NCBI GenBank assembly: GCA_965203795.1 | Contig: OZ241915.1 | Location: 1,984,001-2,048,000 of the forward strand | Direction: 5' to 3' | Source of the DNA: CBDBBY01 sp965203795 | GTDB taxonomy: Bacteria; Pseudomonadota; Alphaproteobacteria; Rhodobacterales; Rhodobacteraceae | Length of the DNA: 64,000 nt | Part shown: one piece after another, positions 50,248 to 60,775 of the stretch | How the letters are laid out: every line of letters starts with the position of its first letter | Position numbering within the stretch: the first letter of the stretch is position 1 | Notes under the pieces: generated by a model | The model's database searches: none | Told to the model about the DNA's origin: nothing | Seen by the model: the letters and a program-made list of their open reading frames with translations, nothing else | Program-made: the position numbers and the translations under genes

Positions 50248-53200
50248 GTGGACAACCAGCACCGGCCAACCATTCGCAAGTTCAACCCCGGACTGTTCCA
50301 GCCCGACGACGAGGTGATCGCGCAATTCGTGGTCAGGAAGGTCGAATTCGAAACAGTGCTGGAGATCGTCGGGGACAACCTCGACTCGCCCTCGTGCCAG
50401 CATGTGCTCGTCGTCGCGCCCCGCGGCAGGGGGAAGACCATGCTGCTGGCGCGCCTGGCGGCCGAGTGCCGGACCAACGAGAAATATTCCCGGCGCATCG
50501 TCCCGGTTCGATTCATGGAGGAGTGCTATGAAATCTTCACCCTAGCTGATTTCTGGCTCGAAGCCCTGAACGGTTTGGCCAAGGAAGTTGCAGCGAGCGA
50601 CGCCGACACTTCACTGGAACTCAGGAAGGCCCACGCTGAATTCAAGTCGCGGTGGCGGGAGCAGGGAATCGCTGACCGCGCGCGCGCCGCCGTCATGGGC
50701 ACCGCTGAACGACTCGACTGTCATCTGGTGCTGATGGTCGAAAACCTGCAGTCCCTCGTTGACGCCGTCGACGACGATTTCGGATGGGGACTGCGCCATG
50801 CCTTGCAGACCGAGCCCCGACTCACGCTTGTCGCTACAGCCACGAGCCGCTTCCGAGCTCTCTGCGACGCGGAGCATGCGTTCTTCGAACTATTCCGGCC
50901 TGTCCATCTGGATCCGCTGGATTCGAAGTCCTGCCATCGGCTGTGGCACAAGCTCGGGGGCGGGGAAAGGTCGGAGACCGAAATAGAGCCTGTTCGCATC
51001 CTCACAGGCGGCAGCCCCAGGCTGATCGCCATAATCGCGAGTTTCGCCAGCCACTTTTCCTTGGACCGCCTGCTGGACGAGCTTGTGGGTCTGATTGACA
51101 GCCACACCGAATACTTCCGGGGCCATTTGGAGGGGATGCCGAAAACGGAACGGCGCGTTTACCTCGCCCTTGCGGATCTCTGGCGACCCAGCACTACCGG
51201 CGAGATCGCCGCGCGCGCCTCGCTCGGAATCCGAACGGTTTCCACCATGCTTGGGCGGCTGGCCGACCGCGGCGCCGTTCTGGTCAGGGGCGCTGGCGGA
51301 AAGCGGGAATATTCCGCTGCGGAGGGTCTCTACTGCGTGTACTACAAGCTTCGCCGCGATCAAGGCGCAGCCCAAGTGGTGCACGACCTCATCAGGTTCA
51401 TGCGCCTGGTCTTTACCGAGCGCGAGCAGAAACAGGTGTTTGAAACGCCTCGCATCGAGTCGCCAATGCATCACGCCTTGCTGCGCGGCGTCCAGCTCGC
51501 AATCAGCGCCGAACCGAGCATCGCCGATCTGATTCCGAGAGAATTGCGAAGCAATGAAAGGCTGCCACGTCCAACGGAGATCCCTACCGGCGGCATTTCG
51601 GCAACCGACGAGATTGAAGCCGCATTCAAGGAGCTCGATTTCGAAAGCGTTGTCAGGATGGCGGATCAAGTTCTGAAAGAGCGGAAAAATCCCAGCCGAC
51701 GTAACGAGGAGCTAATCGTCTTGCGAGTGATGGTTAGGAAGGCACAAGCGCTTCAGAAATTGGCAGATTTCCAAGCTGCGGCGGAAACGTGCCGGCTTGC
51801 GCTTAAGCCGTTTTCGAAAAATCCGGATCCGGAAATCCAAAGCCTTTCCGCCATAGCCAGGATTGTGAAGTTCGCTTCCGAAGTCAAAGAAGGAAGCTCT
51901 GATGCCGCGAGCGAAACATTTCGCGAGTTTCAAAACCAGTTCCCAGCAGCGGCGTCTGTACCGATGCGGCCAATCGCCAAAGAAATGCTTAGTTCCGCAT
52001 TTGACTTGCTTAGCAACAATCGTTTGGAAGAGGCGATGCGGATCTCTAACGAGTTCATTTCCCGCTTTCCCCCGCACGATCATCCGAATTACAATTCAAT
52101 TATCTCTTCGTTCTATATCGATCGAGCTTTGATACAGGAGAAATTTGGCCTTCTTGAGGACGCAATCTCAACCTGCAACGAAGTGGTAGAGCTATTTGGA
52201 GATAATCCCGAAGCGGCCGTGCTAAGGCTGGTCGTCAATGCACTTTTGATTAAGGCGATCATGTCGGCACAACTGAACCACAGTGCCGACGCCATAGCGA
52301 CTTGCGACGCAACGGTGGCGCGCCTCTTGCGTGATCCAGAAATTGCCCAGCCATTTGATTGGGCACTTGTCAAGTACGTCAAGGCGTCTCAACTCGTGCA
52401 CACCGGTAGCTACGTCGAAGCCATAGCAGCTTGCAATGAAGTTTTCGAGCACTTCGGCGAAGATGCGCACAGTTCGCTGCGATCACTGGCCGCCTCCGCC
52501 CTGTCCGATAAAGTGGTTGCACTAGTGAGTATGAATCAATACGATGACGCGATAAAGACGTGCGAACTGGCGGAAAGAGAATTCGGGGCCGAAACTGCTG
52601 ATTCATTCCATTTCGCCGTAAGCACTGCGCTGTACGAAAAGGCCAATGCACAGATCTGTCGCTTGGAATTTGAAGAGGCGATAGGGACGTGCGAAACGAT
52701 CAATCGAAGGTTTGGAAGCAGTGCCTACCCGCCCGTTCTATGGCAAGTCATTCGCGCTTTGGTTTTACAGGCTTCGGTGTTGGCAGATCTCGGCCGCGCG
52801 AAGTCTGCTCTATGCAAGTGCGACGATATAGAAGGCATTCCAATCAGTGAGCAAGAGCAAATGCGGAGTTTTGTTGTGCGGCGCGTTCCCTGGGTGCGTT
52901 TCAGGGCGTACGAAATGCTGGAAAACTATGCCTCGGCGACAATCGCACTTCAATCAGCTTTTTCTAAATACGATCTCGACAACGATGACGACGTTCTGGA
53001 GCTTCTGCGCTTTATCGTCGATGCAATAGCTAGGGGCACGCCGGAACAATACTTCCTGGAGTTTTTTGCCGACGATCAAAACCGATCGGAGCGACTGGCT
53101 CCCATACTGATCGCTTTGAAGCGGATGGTCGGTCAAACCGTGCGCGCTCCTGCCGAGATTGTTGGTGTCGCTGACGGAATCCAGAAAATGATTGAAGGTC

Positions 53201-53322
53201 GGCGGAATGCAATACTGAAATGGAAGTTGAACCGCATCGACGACCAGCGTCGAAACGATATCGACGAATCTGGAATATCGCCTGCCTCACCCGTCCCGGC
53301 ACCTGCCGTCCCAACCGCATGA
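50248..53322 (+). CDS. STAND-like ATPase with C-terminal TPR-type repeats
   Basis: A 1024-aa protein beginning at GTG. Walker A is VAPRGRGKTMLL (around residues 56-67) and the Walker B-like strand is CHLVLMVENLQSLVD. A winged helix follows at about 300-345 (TTGEIAARASLGIRTVSTML). From ~450 to ~960 the sequence is made of TPR-like helical pairs, with repeated motifs such as LEDAISTCNEVVELFGDNPE and YVEAIAACNEVFEHFGEDA. No nuclease, TIR or protease domain is seen. This layout (NTPase plus repeat sensor) is that of STAND immune sensors. The repeat half is visibly less GC-rich than the ATPase half, which may indicate separate origin. Confidence 0.82.
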   Translation: MDNQHRPTIRKFNPGLFQPDDEVIAQFVVRKVEFETVLEIVGDNLDSPSCQHVLVVAPRGRGKTMLLARLAAECRTNEKYSRRIVPVRFMEECYEIFTLADFWLEALNGLAKEVAASDADTSLELRKAHAEFKSRWREQGIADRARAAVMGTAERLDCHLVLMVENLQSLVDAVDDDFGWGLRHALQTEPRLTLVATATSRFRALCDAEHAFFELFRPVHLDPLDSKSCHRLWHKLGGGERSETEIEPVRILTGGSPRLIAIIASFASHFSLDRLLDELVGLIDSHTEYFRGHLEGMPKTERRVYLALADLWRPSTTGEIAARASLGIRTVSTMLGRLADRGAVLVRGAGGKREYSAAEGLYCVYYKLRRDQGAAQVVHDLIRFMRLVFTEREQKQVFETPRIESPMHHALLRGVQLAISAEPSIADLIPRELRSNERLPRPTEIPTGGISATDEIEAAFKELDFESVVRMADQVLKERKNPSRRNEELIVLRVMVRKAQALQKLADFQAAAETCRLALKPFSKNPDPEIQSLSAIARIVKFASEVKEGSSDAASETFREFQNQFPAAASVPMRPIAKEMLSSAFDLLSNNRLEEAMRISNEFISRFPPHDHPNYNSIISSFYIDRALIQEKFGLLEDAISTCNEVVELFGDNPEAAVLRLVVNALLIKAIMSAQLNHSADAIATCDATVARLLRDPEIAQPFDWALVKYVKASQLVHTGSYVEAIAACNEVFEHFGEDAHSSLRSLAASALSDKVVALVSMNQYDDAIKTCELAEREFGAETADSFHFAVSTALYEKANAQICRLEFEEAIGTCETINRRFGSSAYPPVLWQVIRALVLQASVLADLGRAKSALCKCDDIEGIPISEQEQMRSFVVRRVPWVRFRAYEMLENYASATIALQSAFSKYDLDNDDDVLELLRFIVDAIARGTPEQYFLEFFADDQNRSERLAPILIALKRMVGQTVRAPAEIVGVADGIQKMIEGRRNAILKWKLNRIDDQRRNDIDESGISPASPVPAPAVPTA

Positions 53323-54495
53323 TCCTCTGCGAGCGGAACCACTGAAGCAAGCGACCTGCAGCCAATCTCGGCGCAATGGTGCAATGCGGACGAGTTTCGC
53401 AACGGCGTTGGGCGGAAGCGGTTTGCCCGCTGGAAGCCGATGCAGCCTACGCTTCTGATTCTGGTATCCCGCTATTCTCCTGACTGTGCCAGTCCGACCG
53501 GCGAGCTTGGGCGCGGTGTCTATCACTCTATTGAACGGCCCAAGAAGTCGATCATGGAATTCATCGTACTACACAATCAAGCGGGAATTCCGAGGGAGTA
53601 TTTCCGACAACTGATCGAACGTTTGGCGCATTCCATGATTTCGGCTGTATCGCTGTCGGATAAAAGCGGTGACCGCTTCACGATACTGGCACCGAGCTAC
53701 CGCAGCGTCTGCCCGTGGACCGGCAGAGGTGGCGACAAGAGATTGCACCCCGCTTTCCGCTCCTGAGGGCGCGACCCGGTTCATCGCGGGCGTGCCGAGA
53801 TGCCGGGGCAGCCCAAAAGTCACGGAAAGCCTTGCGGGAGCGCATGCGCATTGTGGCTGGCTTCCTCCGGGTCTGCGGCGAGCACGCCGCTTTAGCGTCG
53901 GGAGCGACGCGTTCCCGGCCGTCCTCGTCGTCGAACAGCATCAAGGCAAGTGCCATTCGCATTTACATCTCGACATAGCAAGCCAGAGCATGTGGACTTT
54001 GATGTCGGATGCCTTCATGATGTAGGATGCGCATTCGACCTTCCCGAGCTCTTGCAGACTAGGACGGCGTCGGTGGTCGGCATTCGCTCCTTCAGCACGT
54101 TGATCCGGATCACCCGGAACCCGTCCAATGCAGCCTCGGCGGCGATGGCATACTTCTTCCGCCTCCACGAGCAGAATCCTAGGCCAATTATCAACCAGAC
54201 GATGGCTGGTGCTGTACGAGATAACGCACCTGCCGCGTAATTACGCGCGTCGTCGTGATGGTTGCGATCAGGCATCCACCCAACATTTCCAAGAGTCGGC
54301 TGCATTGGGGAATGCTGTTCGCGTTGACGAGCATACAGAAAACCCGTAATTCAAGAATTCAGACCGGGACGCCCATTACAAGGGCGATTTCGGCGGTGGA
54401 AGGGGCCGAAGCTTGAGCAATTTAACCGCAATTGACTGCGGCGGCCTTGAACACCACGACGACAGTGCCCGTCTGCTCCCGTGATGGAGGGATAG
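53323..54495. other. Non-coding region with a decayed IS1634-type relic
   Basis: 1.17 kb without an intact gene. It contains a minus-strand IS1634 transposase relic (53678-54200). A frame at 53440-53766 (+) shows nothing recognisable. The last ~150 bp are AT-richer and may hold the promoter of the DUF4209 gene. Confidence 0.5.
53678..54200 (-). mobile_element. Decayed IS1634-family transposase C-terminal relic
   Basis: On the minus strand, MRMALALMLFDDEDGRERVA and PQTRRKPATMRMRSRKAFRD follow the MRKALAPLLFDDEDGPVRES and RRKAAAKRARSGEAVHDF segments of the intact copy at 58.4-58.6 kb. Upstream pieces in shifted frames continue the match (KASDIKVHMLW for KASDLEVRPI). Many substitutions and frameshifts show it is old. 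Confidence 0.75.
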
Positions 54496-56499
54496 GTGCC
54501 CGTGCGTTCCACTGAGCGGGATACAGGTGCGATAGCAGTCGGTCCGCAAGCGCGAAAACTGCGCTACAACGAAATCGCCGCTTCGGAACGTAAGTTCTTC
54601 GCGCCCGCCGGTACAGAAGGGAATTGGAAAATGACAATGGACACGCGGCACATCAATAACACGAGCTGCACGCAATCCGCGGCTCCGGTTACCGCTGAGG
54701 AATTTGCGACAGTGGACATTGAGGCGCCAATAGGCGGCAGCAAGAGCGTGGATTGCATAGATTTAGGCCAGCTCTACAATTCGGCTGCTTCCGAATCCGA
54801 AAAAATCGGTAATATATCTGAAATCCGAGTCTTCAGCCTACTGAATGGCATCACATGCATCCACTTCAAGCCGGAGGATCGATCTGAGCCCTTTGGACCG
54901 TTTTTCCAAGATGGCGGGCGACGGAGCATGATCCCTTCCGATCTCCGAGGCGACCAATCCGCTGCTATCGCCACGATTGTGCCCTCCATTCACAACGCTG
55001 GCCTCCGTGCACGATTGGCGGACATCGTCTGGTGCAATGACCGAAAACGCACGGACATGGCGAAACAGGCCATCGGAGCTTATTGCGAATCCGTTCAATC
55101 CGTCCTCGACCGAAAAGCCAATTTCCTTGGCGAAGATGAACAAGCGAGCGGTATTGAAGGTTGCAAGATGTTGCGCCGCGCATGCCAAATTACCCATGCA
55201 ACCGGATGGAAGGACCCAGAAGCATCGCAACTCAGGTGCCTGATTTGCAATGTCGTCCAACACGCATTCGAAAGTCGGGATCCCCGCGGGTTTATGGCCT
55301 CGGCGGAAGTTGCCTTGGATTTCCGCATCGGCGACGCCCCTTCAATCGTGAGCAAAGCCGAAACTATCGCATCATCAGATGATATAGATGAGCTTTGGTC
55401 GGGCGATTTGTGGAAACTTGCCGCCGGGGCACATGGAAAATCAGGGAACCAGCAGGACCGCGAACGCTGCCTTGACAATTTGGCGGAAACCTTCGTTGCC
55501 AGAGCCGATGCTACCGACTGCGAACGAATGGTTGCCGCCGCCCTTTACATGGATGCAATCGAAATACTCAGGAAGCTTCCGAATACCGGGCAGCGTTGGA
55601 GCGAACTAAAGGAAAAGCTGAGACGCGCGCAGGCCTCGGCAAATGATGGAATGATTGAGATATCCACCAAGATGGACCTAACCGAGCACATAAGGCACTC
55701 CCTGCAGGCAGTTGGCGGGAAAAGCCTTTCTCAGGCACTCAAGAATTTTGCACTTTTGGCGTGCTCTCCCGACCCAGACGACTTACGAGCACAAGAAGAG
55801 CGCTTCGCCAAAAAATACCCCTTATCTGCTGTCATACCGCGATCAATCACTGACGAAGAAGGCAAGGTGATTTCAAAATCACCGGGACTGAGGGGTGAAG
55901 GGAGCGAGGACGAACTCGCCATGCGTCACCTGATCTTGCGCAGCGAAGGCATGCGCAGATCACTTGTCGTCACAGGATCGATAGAGCCTGCGAGGCAACA
56001 GATTCAATCCGAACATGCTGTCGGCTTTGGCGCACTCCGCCCGATTGTCGAACTGACTCCATTCGTTCCTGCTAACCGAGTGGATCTTGTTACGGCTGGC
56101 CTGTTCCGATTCTTCGGCGGCGATTTCTACTCGGCACTCCACATCCTTGGCCTGCAGCTCGAACACTCCCTCCGCTGCGTTCTCGTACTGGAGGGCGTCG
56201 ATCCGACCACCATCCGCAGCGACATGACGCAGGAAAACCGCACTTTGTCCGCCATTCTCGGCAAGGAGCGGGAGCCGCTGGAAAAAATATTATCTCCGGC
56301 AATCGTCTTCGAGATCGAGAACCTGTTCGATTTTCGCGGAGGCCCCTCCCTCAGGCATGGCTTGGCGCACGGGCTGATGTCCGCAGCCGAGTTCCGCAAC
56401 CCCGACGCCATTTATGCCTGCTGGTTCATGTTTCACCTCTATTGTCTGCCCTTGCTTCCACATTGGGACAAGGTCGCTCAGAGGCTCGACACCAAGTAG
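54496..56499 (+). CDS. DUF4209 protein with HEPN-type R-x4-H motif
   Basis: A 667-aa protein. The C-terminal ~100 residues match DUF4209, a HEPN-like domain: DFYSALHILGLQLEHSLRCV and GGPSLRHGLAHGLMSAAEFR, where Arg620 and His625 form the R-x4-H motif of HEPN ribonucleases. The N-terminal ~500 residues are helical and may serve as sensor. GTG at 54496 has GGAGGG upstream at 4-5 nt; ATG 54631 is an alternative with GAAGGG. HEPN proteins commonly act as RNases in abortive infection. It lies 1.2 kb downstream of the ATPase pair, but IS debris between them makes a shared operon unlikely. Confidence 0.75.
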   Translation: MPVRSTERDTGAIAVGPQARKLRYNEIAASERKFFAPAGTEGNWKMTMDTRHINNTSCTQSAAPVTAEEFATVDIEAPIGGSKSVDCIDLGQLYNSAASESEKIGNISEIRVFSLLNGITCIHFKPEDRSEPFGPFFQDGGRRSMIPSDLRGDQSAAIATIVPSIHNAGLRARLADIVWCNDRKRTDMAKQAIGAYCESVQSVLDRKANFLGEDEQASGIEGCKMLRRACQITHATGWKDPEASQLRCLICNVVQHAFESRDPRGFMASAEVALDFRIGDAPSIVSKAETIASSDDIDELWSGDLWKLAAGAHGKSGNQQDRERCLDNLAETFVARADATDCERMVAAALYMDAIEILRKLPNTGQRWSELKEKLRRAQASANDGMIEISTKMDLTEHIRHSLQAVGGKSLSQALKNFALLACSPDPDDLRAQEERFAKKYPLSAVIPRSITDEEGKVISKSPGLRGEGSEDELAMRHLILRSEGMRRSLVVTGSIEPARQQIQSEHAVGFGALRPIVELTPFVPANRVDLVTAGLFRFFGGDFYSALHILGLQLEHSLRCVLVLEGVDPTTIRSDMTQENRTLSAILGKEREPLEKILSPAIVFEIENLFDFRGGPSLRHGLAHGLMSAAEFRNPDAIYACWFMFHLYCLPLLPHWDKVAQRLDTK

Positions 56500-56830
56500 G
56501 CACGGATTCCGGGATGCTTGTCGGCGATCACCCGTTCAGAGCTGGACGCTTCTGGAAACCCTGGCGTTTTGCGCGGGCCTGTGATTCGAAGGATCAGCAG
56601 CAATGGAGGCCGCGATGGCGAAGCAGCCGGGATTTCGGGACGTCGAGGAGCGGTTGAAGGAGATTTCGGCGGACGGCGATCCGCTGGAGACGCTGGCCGG
56701 GGCGGTGGATTTCGAGCGGTTCCGGCCGATCCTCAAGCGGGCCGCAGGGAAGCCGCCGGGCCCGAAGGGCGGCCGTCCGGCCTTGGACGTTGTGCCGGAG
56801 TTCAGGATGCTCGTGCTGCAAAGCTTTAAC

Positions 56831-58839
56831 CGGAAGTTCCGTGCGATTTTGAAGCCGCGCCGCCTCATTCATCCTTCCGCAACAATGGGTTAGGAAGGAT
56901 CCGGGCCGCTTTTTCGCTTGCAATTCGTGTCCAGTAATCATTTCAATTGATCAAGTTTTTGTGTATTGCATTCATGGATTTCATACGATAATGGAGTGGC
57001 CATGTTCGTTGACACCATCCCGAACCGGGGCTCGCGGCCCACGATCCTGATCCGCCACTCCTACCGGGAGGGCCGCAGGGTCAAAAAGCGCACCCTCGCC
57101 AACATCACCAACCTTCCCCCCGAGACGGTCGGGAAGATCCGCGCCGTCCTGAAGGGGGCCGTCCTCGCCGACGCGCCCGGCGGGCGGCTCGACGGCGCCT
57201 TCGCCATCCCGCGATCCCTTCCGCACGGGAACGCCGTTGCCGTCCTCGCGGCCCTGCGCGCCTGCGGGATCGAGCAGGCGATCGCCGCCCGGCGCTCGCC
57301 GAAGCGGGACCTCGCGGCCGCCATGGTCGCCCAGCGGATTCTGGAGCCGGGATCGAAGCTCGCCGCCGCCCGGAGCTTCCGGCCCGAGACGGCCGCCTCC
57401 ACCTTGGCGTCCCAGCTCGGCCTGCCGGAGAGCGTCGGCGAGGACCGGCTCCATGAAGCCATGGACTGGCTCCTCGAGCGGCAGCCGAGGATCGAGAGGG
57501 CGCTCGCCGAGAGGCACCTGAGGGAGGGAAGTCCCGTCCTCTACGATTTGACGTCCACCTGGACCTACAGCCGGAAGTGCCGGCTGGCGAGGCGCGGCTG
57601 CTCCCGCGACGGCAGGCGGGGCCTGCCGCGGATCGAGTTCGGGCTTCTGTGCGACGGCGAAGGCCGGCCCGTCGCCGTCGAGGCCTTCCCCGGCAACGCG
57701 GCCGACCCCTCCGCCGCGGCCTCCCAGGTCGGCAAGCTCCGCGACCGCTTCGGGCTGGAGCGCGTGGCGTTCGTCGGCGACCGGGGCATGGCCGCCCAGG
57801 CGCGCATCCGCGAGGACCTGGAGCCGAACGGGCTCGACTGGATCTTCGCGCTTCGGGCCCCGGCGATCCGCGCGCTGGCCGAAGACGGCGCGCTGCAGCC
57901 CTCGCTGTTCGACGAGCGGGACATGGCGGAGATCGAGTGCCCGGAGCGGTTCCCCGGCGAGCGGCTGGTCGTCTGCCGGAACCCCCTGCTGGCGGAGGAG
58001 CGGGCCCGCAAGCGGCGGGAGCTGGTCGCCGCGACGGCGGCGGAGCTGGCGGCGGTCCGCCGGGCCGTCCGCCGGGGAACGCGGCCGCTCAGGGATGCGG
58101 ACAAAATCCGGCGGCGCGCCGACCGCGTTCTCGACAAGCGCAAAATGCGCAAGCACTTCGAGACCGGGATCGGCGAGGGCTCCTTCTCGTGGAGGCGCAG
58201 GAAGGAGTCCATCGCCGCCGAGGCGGCATTGGATGGGTTCCACGTGATCCGCACCAATGTGCCGAAGGAGCGGATGGGCGCCGCCGAGGCCGTCCTGGCC
58301 TGCAGGAGCCTGGGCAGGGCCGGGAGGGCGTTCCGGACGATGAAGGCTTCCGATCTCGAGGTCCGCCCCATCCACCGCCGCCTCGAGCGCCGGGTCCGGG
58401 CGCACCTGCTGATCTGCATGCTCGCGCAACGCGTCGAGATGCACATGCGGAAGGCGCTCGCGCCGCTGCTGTTCGACGACGAGGACGGCCCGGTGCGGGA
58501 ATCCCCCGTCGCCAAGGCGGAGCGCTCGCCGAAGGCCAGGCGGAAGGCGGCTGCGAAGCGCGCGCGCTCCGGCGAGGCCGTCCACGACTTCCGGGGCCTG
58601 CTCCGCCATCTCGGAACCCTCACGATGAACCGGATCGAGCCCTTCGGGCAAGGCAGGCAAGGGTTCGACCTTCCCTCGTCGCCGACGCCGATCCAGGACC
58701 GGGCATTGCAGCTGCTGAACGCGAAGCTCGCCGGGCGGTAGCCTCCCCCATCGCATTGTGTCCAGAATCCGCGCGTCCGGAATCCCGGAATGTGCTGGAC
58801 ATTCAAACGGTTGTCCGAAAAACTTCCACGGAACTTCCG
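56831..58839 (+). mobile_element. Complete IS1634-family insertion sequence (2009 bp)
   Basis: Terminal inverted repeats CGGAAGTTCCGTG (56831) and CACGGAACTTCCG (to 58839) are perfect over 13 bp. They are flanked by a 6 bp target duplication, TTTAAC, at 56825-56830 and 58840-58845. The single transposase frame is intact. An intact element with a perfect duplication implies recent insertion, in contrast to the other copies in the window. Confidence 0.93.
57002..58741 (+). CDS. IS1634-family transposase
   Basis: A 579-aa DDE-type transposase. Start MFVDTIPNRGSRPTILIRHS at 57002 is the usual N-terminus of this family; the frame is open 36 bp further upstream. Visible segments are VLYDLTSTWTYSRKCRLARR (first catalytic Asp region), GLPRIEFGLLCDGEGRPVAV, RFGLERVAFVGDRGMAAQAR (second Asp) and FLRNA-like DGFHVIRTNVPKERMGAAEA with the later acidic helix. 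The C-terminal ~100 residues are basic. A long antisense frame covers the same DNA but is a composition shadow. The gene has no frame disruption and could be active. Confidence 0.93.
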   Translation: MFVDTIPNRGSRPTILIRHSYREGRRVKKRTLANITNLPPETVGKIRAVLKGAVLADAPGGRLDGAFAIPRSLPHGNAVAVLAALRACGIEQAIAARRSPKRDLAAAMVAQRILEPGSKLAAARSFRPETAASTLASQLGLPESVGEDRLHEAMDWLLERQPRIERALAERHLREGSPVLYDLTSTWTYSRKCRLARRGCSRDGRRGLPRIEFGLLCDGEGRPVAVEAFPGNAADPSAAASQVGKLRDRFGLERVAFVGDRGMAAQARIREDLEPNGLDWIFALRAPAIRALAEDGALQPSLFDERDMAEIECPERFPGERLVVCRNPLLAEERARKRRELVAATAAELAAVRRAVRRGTRPLRDADKIRRRADRVLDKRKMRKHFETGIGEGSFSWRRRKESIAAEAALDGFHVIRTNVPKERMGAAEAVLACRSLGRAGRAFRTMKASDLEVRPIHRRLERRVRAHLLICMLAQRVEMHMRKALAPLLFDDEDGPVRESPVAKAERSPKARRKAAAKRARSGEAVHDFRGLLRHLGTLTMNRIEPFGQGRQGFDLPSSPTPIQDRALQLLNAKLAGR

Positions 58840-59919
58840 TTTAACGGGCTGTCGCTCGCCGCGACCGAGGCGATGGCGCGCGACCGGCCGGGCTGGATGC
58901 GCTTCTGCGGGCTCGGGCTGCGCGACAAGGTGCCGGACGCGAACACGCTGTGGGACTTCCGCGAGGCGCCGGTCAAGGCCGACGCGCTGGACAAGCTGTT
59001 CCGGGAGCTGGACCGGGCGATCAACGAGGCCGGCTACATTCCCCGGTCCGGCCGGATCGTGGACGCCTTCCCTGGTCTCCGCGCCCCGCCAGCGCGCCGG
59101 CGCCGACGAAAAGGCCGCGATCAAGGAGGGGCGAACCGCCCGGGAGATATGGCCCGCCGAGCCCGCCAAGGCGGCGCGGAAGGACACGGACGCGCGCTGG
59201 ACCGTCAAGTTCCGCAAGGCGAAGCTCCGGCCGGACGGCGCGGGGCAGGTCGACATCGCCATCCCGGTGTTCGGCTACAAGTCCCACACCGGCATCGACC
59301 GGAAGCACGGAATCATCCGGCGGCAGATCGTCACCGACGCCGCCGCCCATGACGGCGCGAGGCTGCGGGAAGGCTTGATCCAGACCGCCAACACCGGGAG
59401 CGGGGCGTGGGCCGACACGGCCTACCGCTCCCAGCGGAACGAGGACTGGCTCGAGGCGAACGGCACGGCGAGCCGCATCCACCGCAGGAAGCCGCGGGGC
59501 CGCCCCATGGGCAAGCGGACCGCCAAGGCCAACGGGCGCAAATCGTCGATCCGGGCGAAGGTGGAGCATGTCTTCGCCCACCGGAAGGATCGCATGGGGC
59601 TGAGGATCCGGACGATCGGAATGGCCCGCGCCAAGGCGGCGGCCGCGCTCGCGAACATCGCTGCAACATGAACCGGCTGCGCTGGCTCCGCAGTCGAAGT
59701 GCGCCTGCCTGACCCCGCCAAGGCCGGAAACGGCCCCAATCAAACAATCCGGACCTCCAAACCGGCCGGAACGGGCGGAATGCCGCGGCCGCCGACCCGC
59801 GAAGCCGACCGAAACGCGAAATCAGGCCGTTGTCGGAGGTGTCCAGATTCCAAGAAAATTGGAATATTAAAAAATCAATGTATTGAAGGCAATTCATTCA
59901 TCAGCTACGATTCGGTTGC

Positions 59920-60762
59920 TTATGGGGGCTGAAACATCAAAGAGCCGGATCGGCGGTTAGCAGCATCGGAGACCACGACCCCGCCTTCATAACGGTTCGT
60001 TTCCGGATTCCAGTAACGGTGCTGGAGTTCTTTCAGTTGTGGCGCGTAACGGTGCCGTAGATCGTCTGCGCGTGGTTGCACATGAACGTTATCCACATGC
60101 TCGGCGCAATACACGCGACAGGCAATGGGGTACAATAGAGCGGAACAGACAATATCGCAGATCTGAAGACCTGCATGGTTGTCGCTGTGTCCGAAGGTCG
60201 GCAGTTCAATGAGGCGCTGGTAGCGATTCACCGTCCCAAACTTCTGCGTGAAAATGGAGTGAGAAACGCTGCTGTTCTTGAATTTGTTCCGGCTGTCAGC
60301 GATGCAAAAACCGACGCTTTCCTCTGTGACCAGGTAGTGTTCGAAATAACCGCAGATTCTCTGTATTGAAGACGTGTATAAAGCCGTGCCGCCGACTGGC
60401 TCGCCAAGCGCTTTGATCCAGATGCGCGCAACTATTTTGATTTAATAACGGCGAAGCAAACCGAAAATGTGGTCCAAGAAGCCAGTCGCATTCCTGTCCC
60501 GCTTTTTGTTTCCACGTGTCGTATCTTCGCGCAGGCTTGATCCCTTAACTTCACGGAGGATGAGATCCAGGTATTTGTCCGAACGGCGGCGCAACCCAGG
60601 GAAGAACCTGGACTTCAACTGCAGGAATTCCTGCGTAATGTCGGCGAGATTCCGAGCGTCCACAAACAGGCCGCCTATGACGAGGACGGGCTGGTTGTTT
60701 GGCTGGGGCGGGTTGTCAAGTTGTCCAAGATCCCCGGATTCATCGATGAAACAGATTTTCAA
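59920..60762 (-). pseudogene. DUF3800 domain protein interrupted by one in-frame TAA
   Basis: The 280-codon frame begins MKICFIDESGDLGQLDNPPQ, the acidic signature (IDESG) of DUF3800, an RNase H-like fold. It is interrupted by TAA at 60442-60444 after GLLRRY. The same frame continues without further stops: IKIVARIWIKALGEP, ALYTSSIQRICGYFEHYLVT, ELPTFGHSDNHAGLQICDIV, with the C-terminal acidic D-x-x-GLQ-x-x-D motif. A single substitution or a sequencing error would restore it. DUF3800 proteins are common in phages and defence islands; function unproven. Confidence 0.75.
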
Positions 60763-60775
60763 GAACGCCTCTCAT

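Larger units (their letters stand above)
56535..59848 (+). mobile_element. IS5-type element interrupted by an IS1634-type element
   Basis: Left end AGCTGGACGCTTCTGGAAAC at 56535; right end GTTGTCGGAGGTGTCCA at about 59848, as in the 61 kb copy. The transposase N-terminus is at 56609-56824 (KQPGFRDVEERLKEISADGD). After the 2.0 kb insertion the frame resumes (SLAATEAMARDRPGWMRF) and runs to about 59063, where an extra T in GTGGACGCCTTCCC shifts the frame; the C-terminus runs to 59671 (IAIPVFGYKSHTGIDRKHG, IRAKVEHVFAHRKDRMGLRI). It is doubly inactivated. The 3' non-coding part 59672-59848 is also shared with the 61 kb copy. Confidence 0.88.

Noticed and set aside
56981..58756. A 591-codon open frame antisense to the IS1634 transposase
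   Set aside because: It mirrors a GC-rich coding sequence, has low-complexity translation and no family similarity; the sense frame is a clear transposase with terminal repeats.
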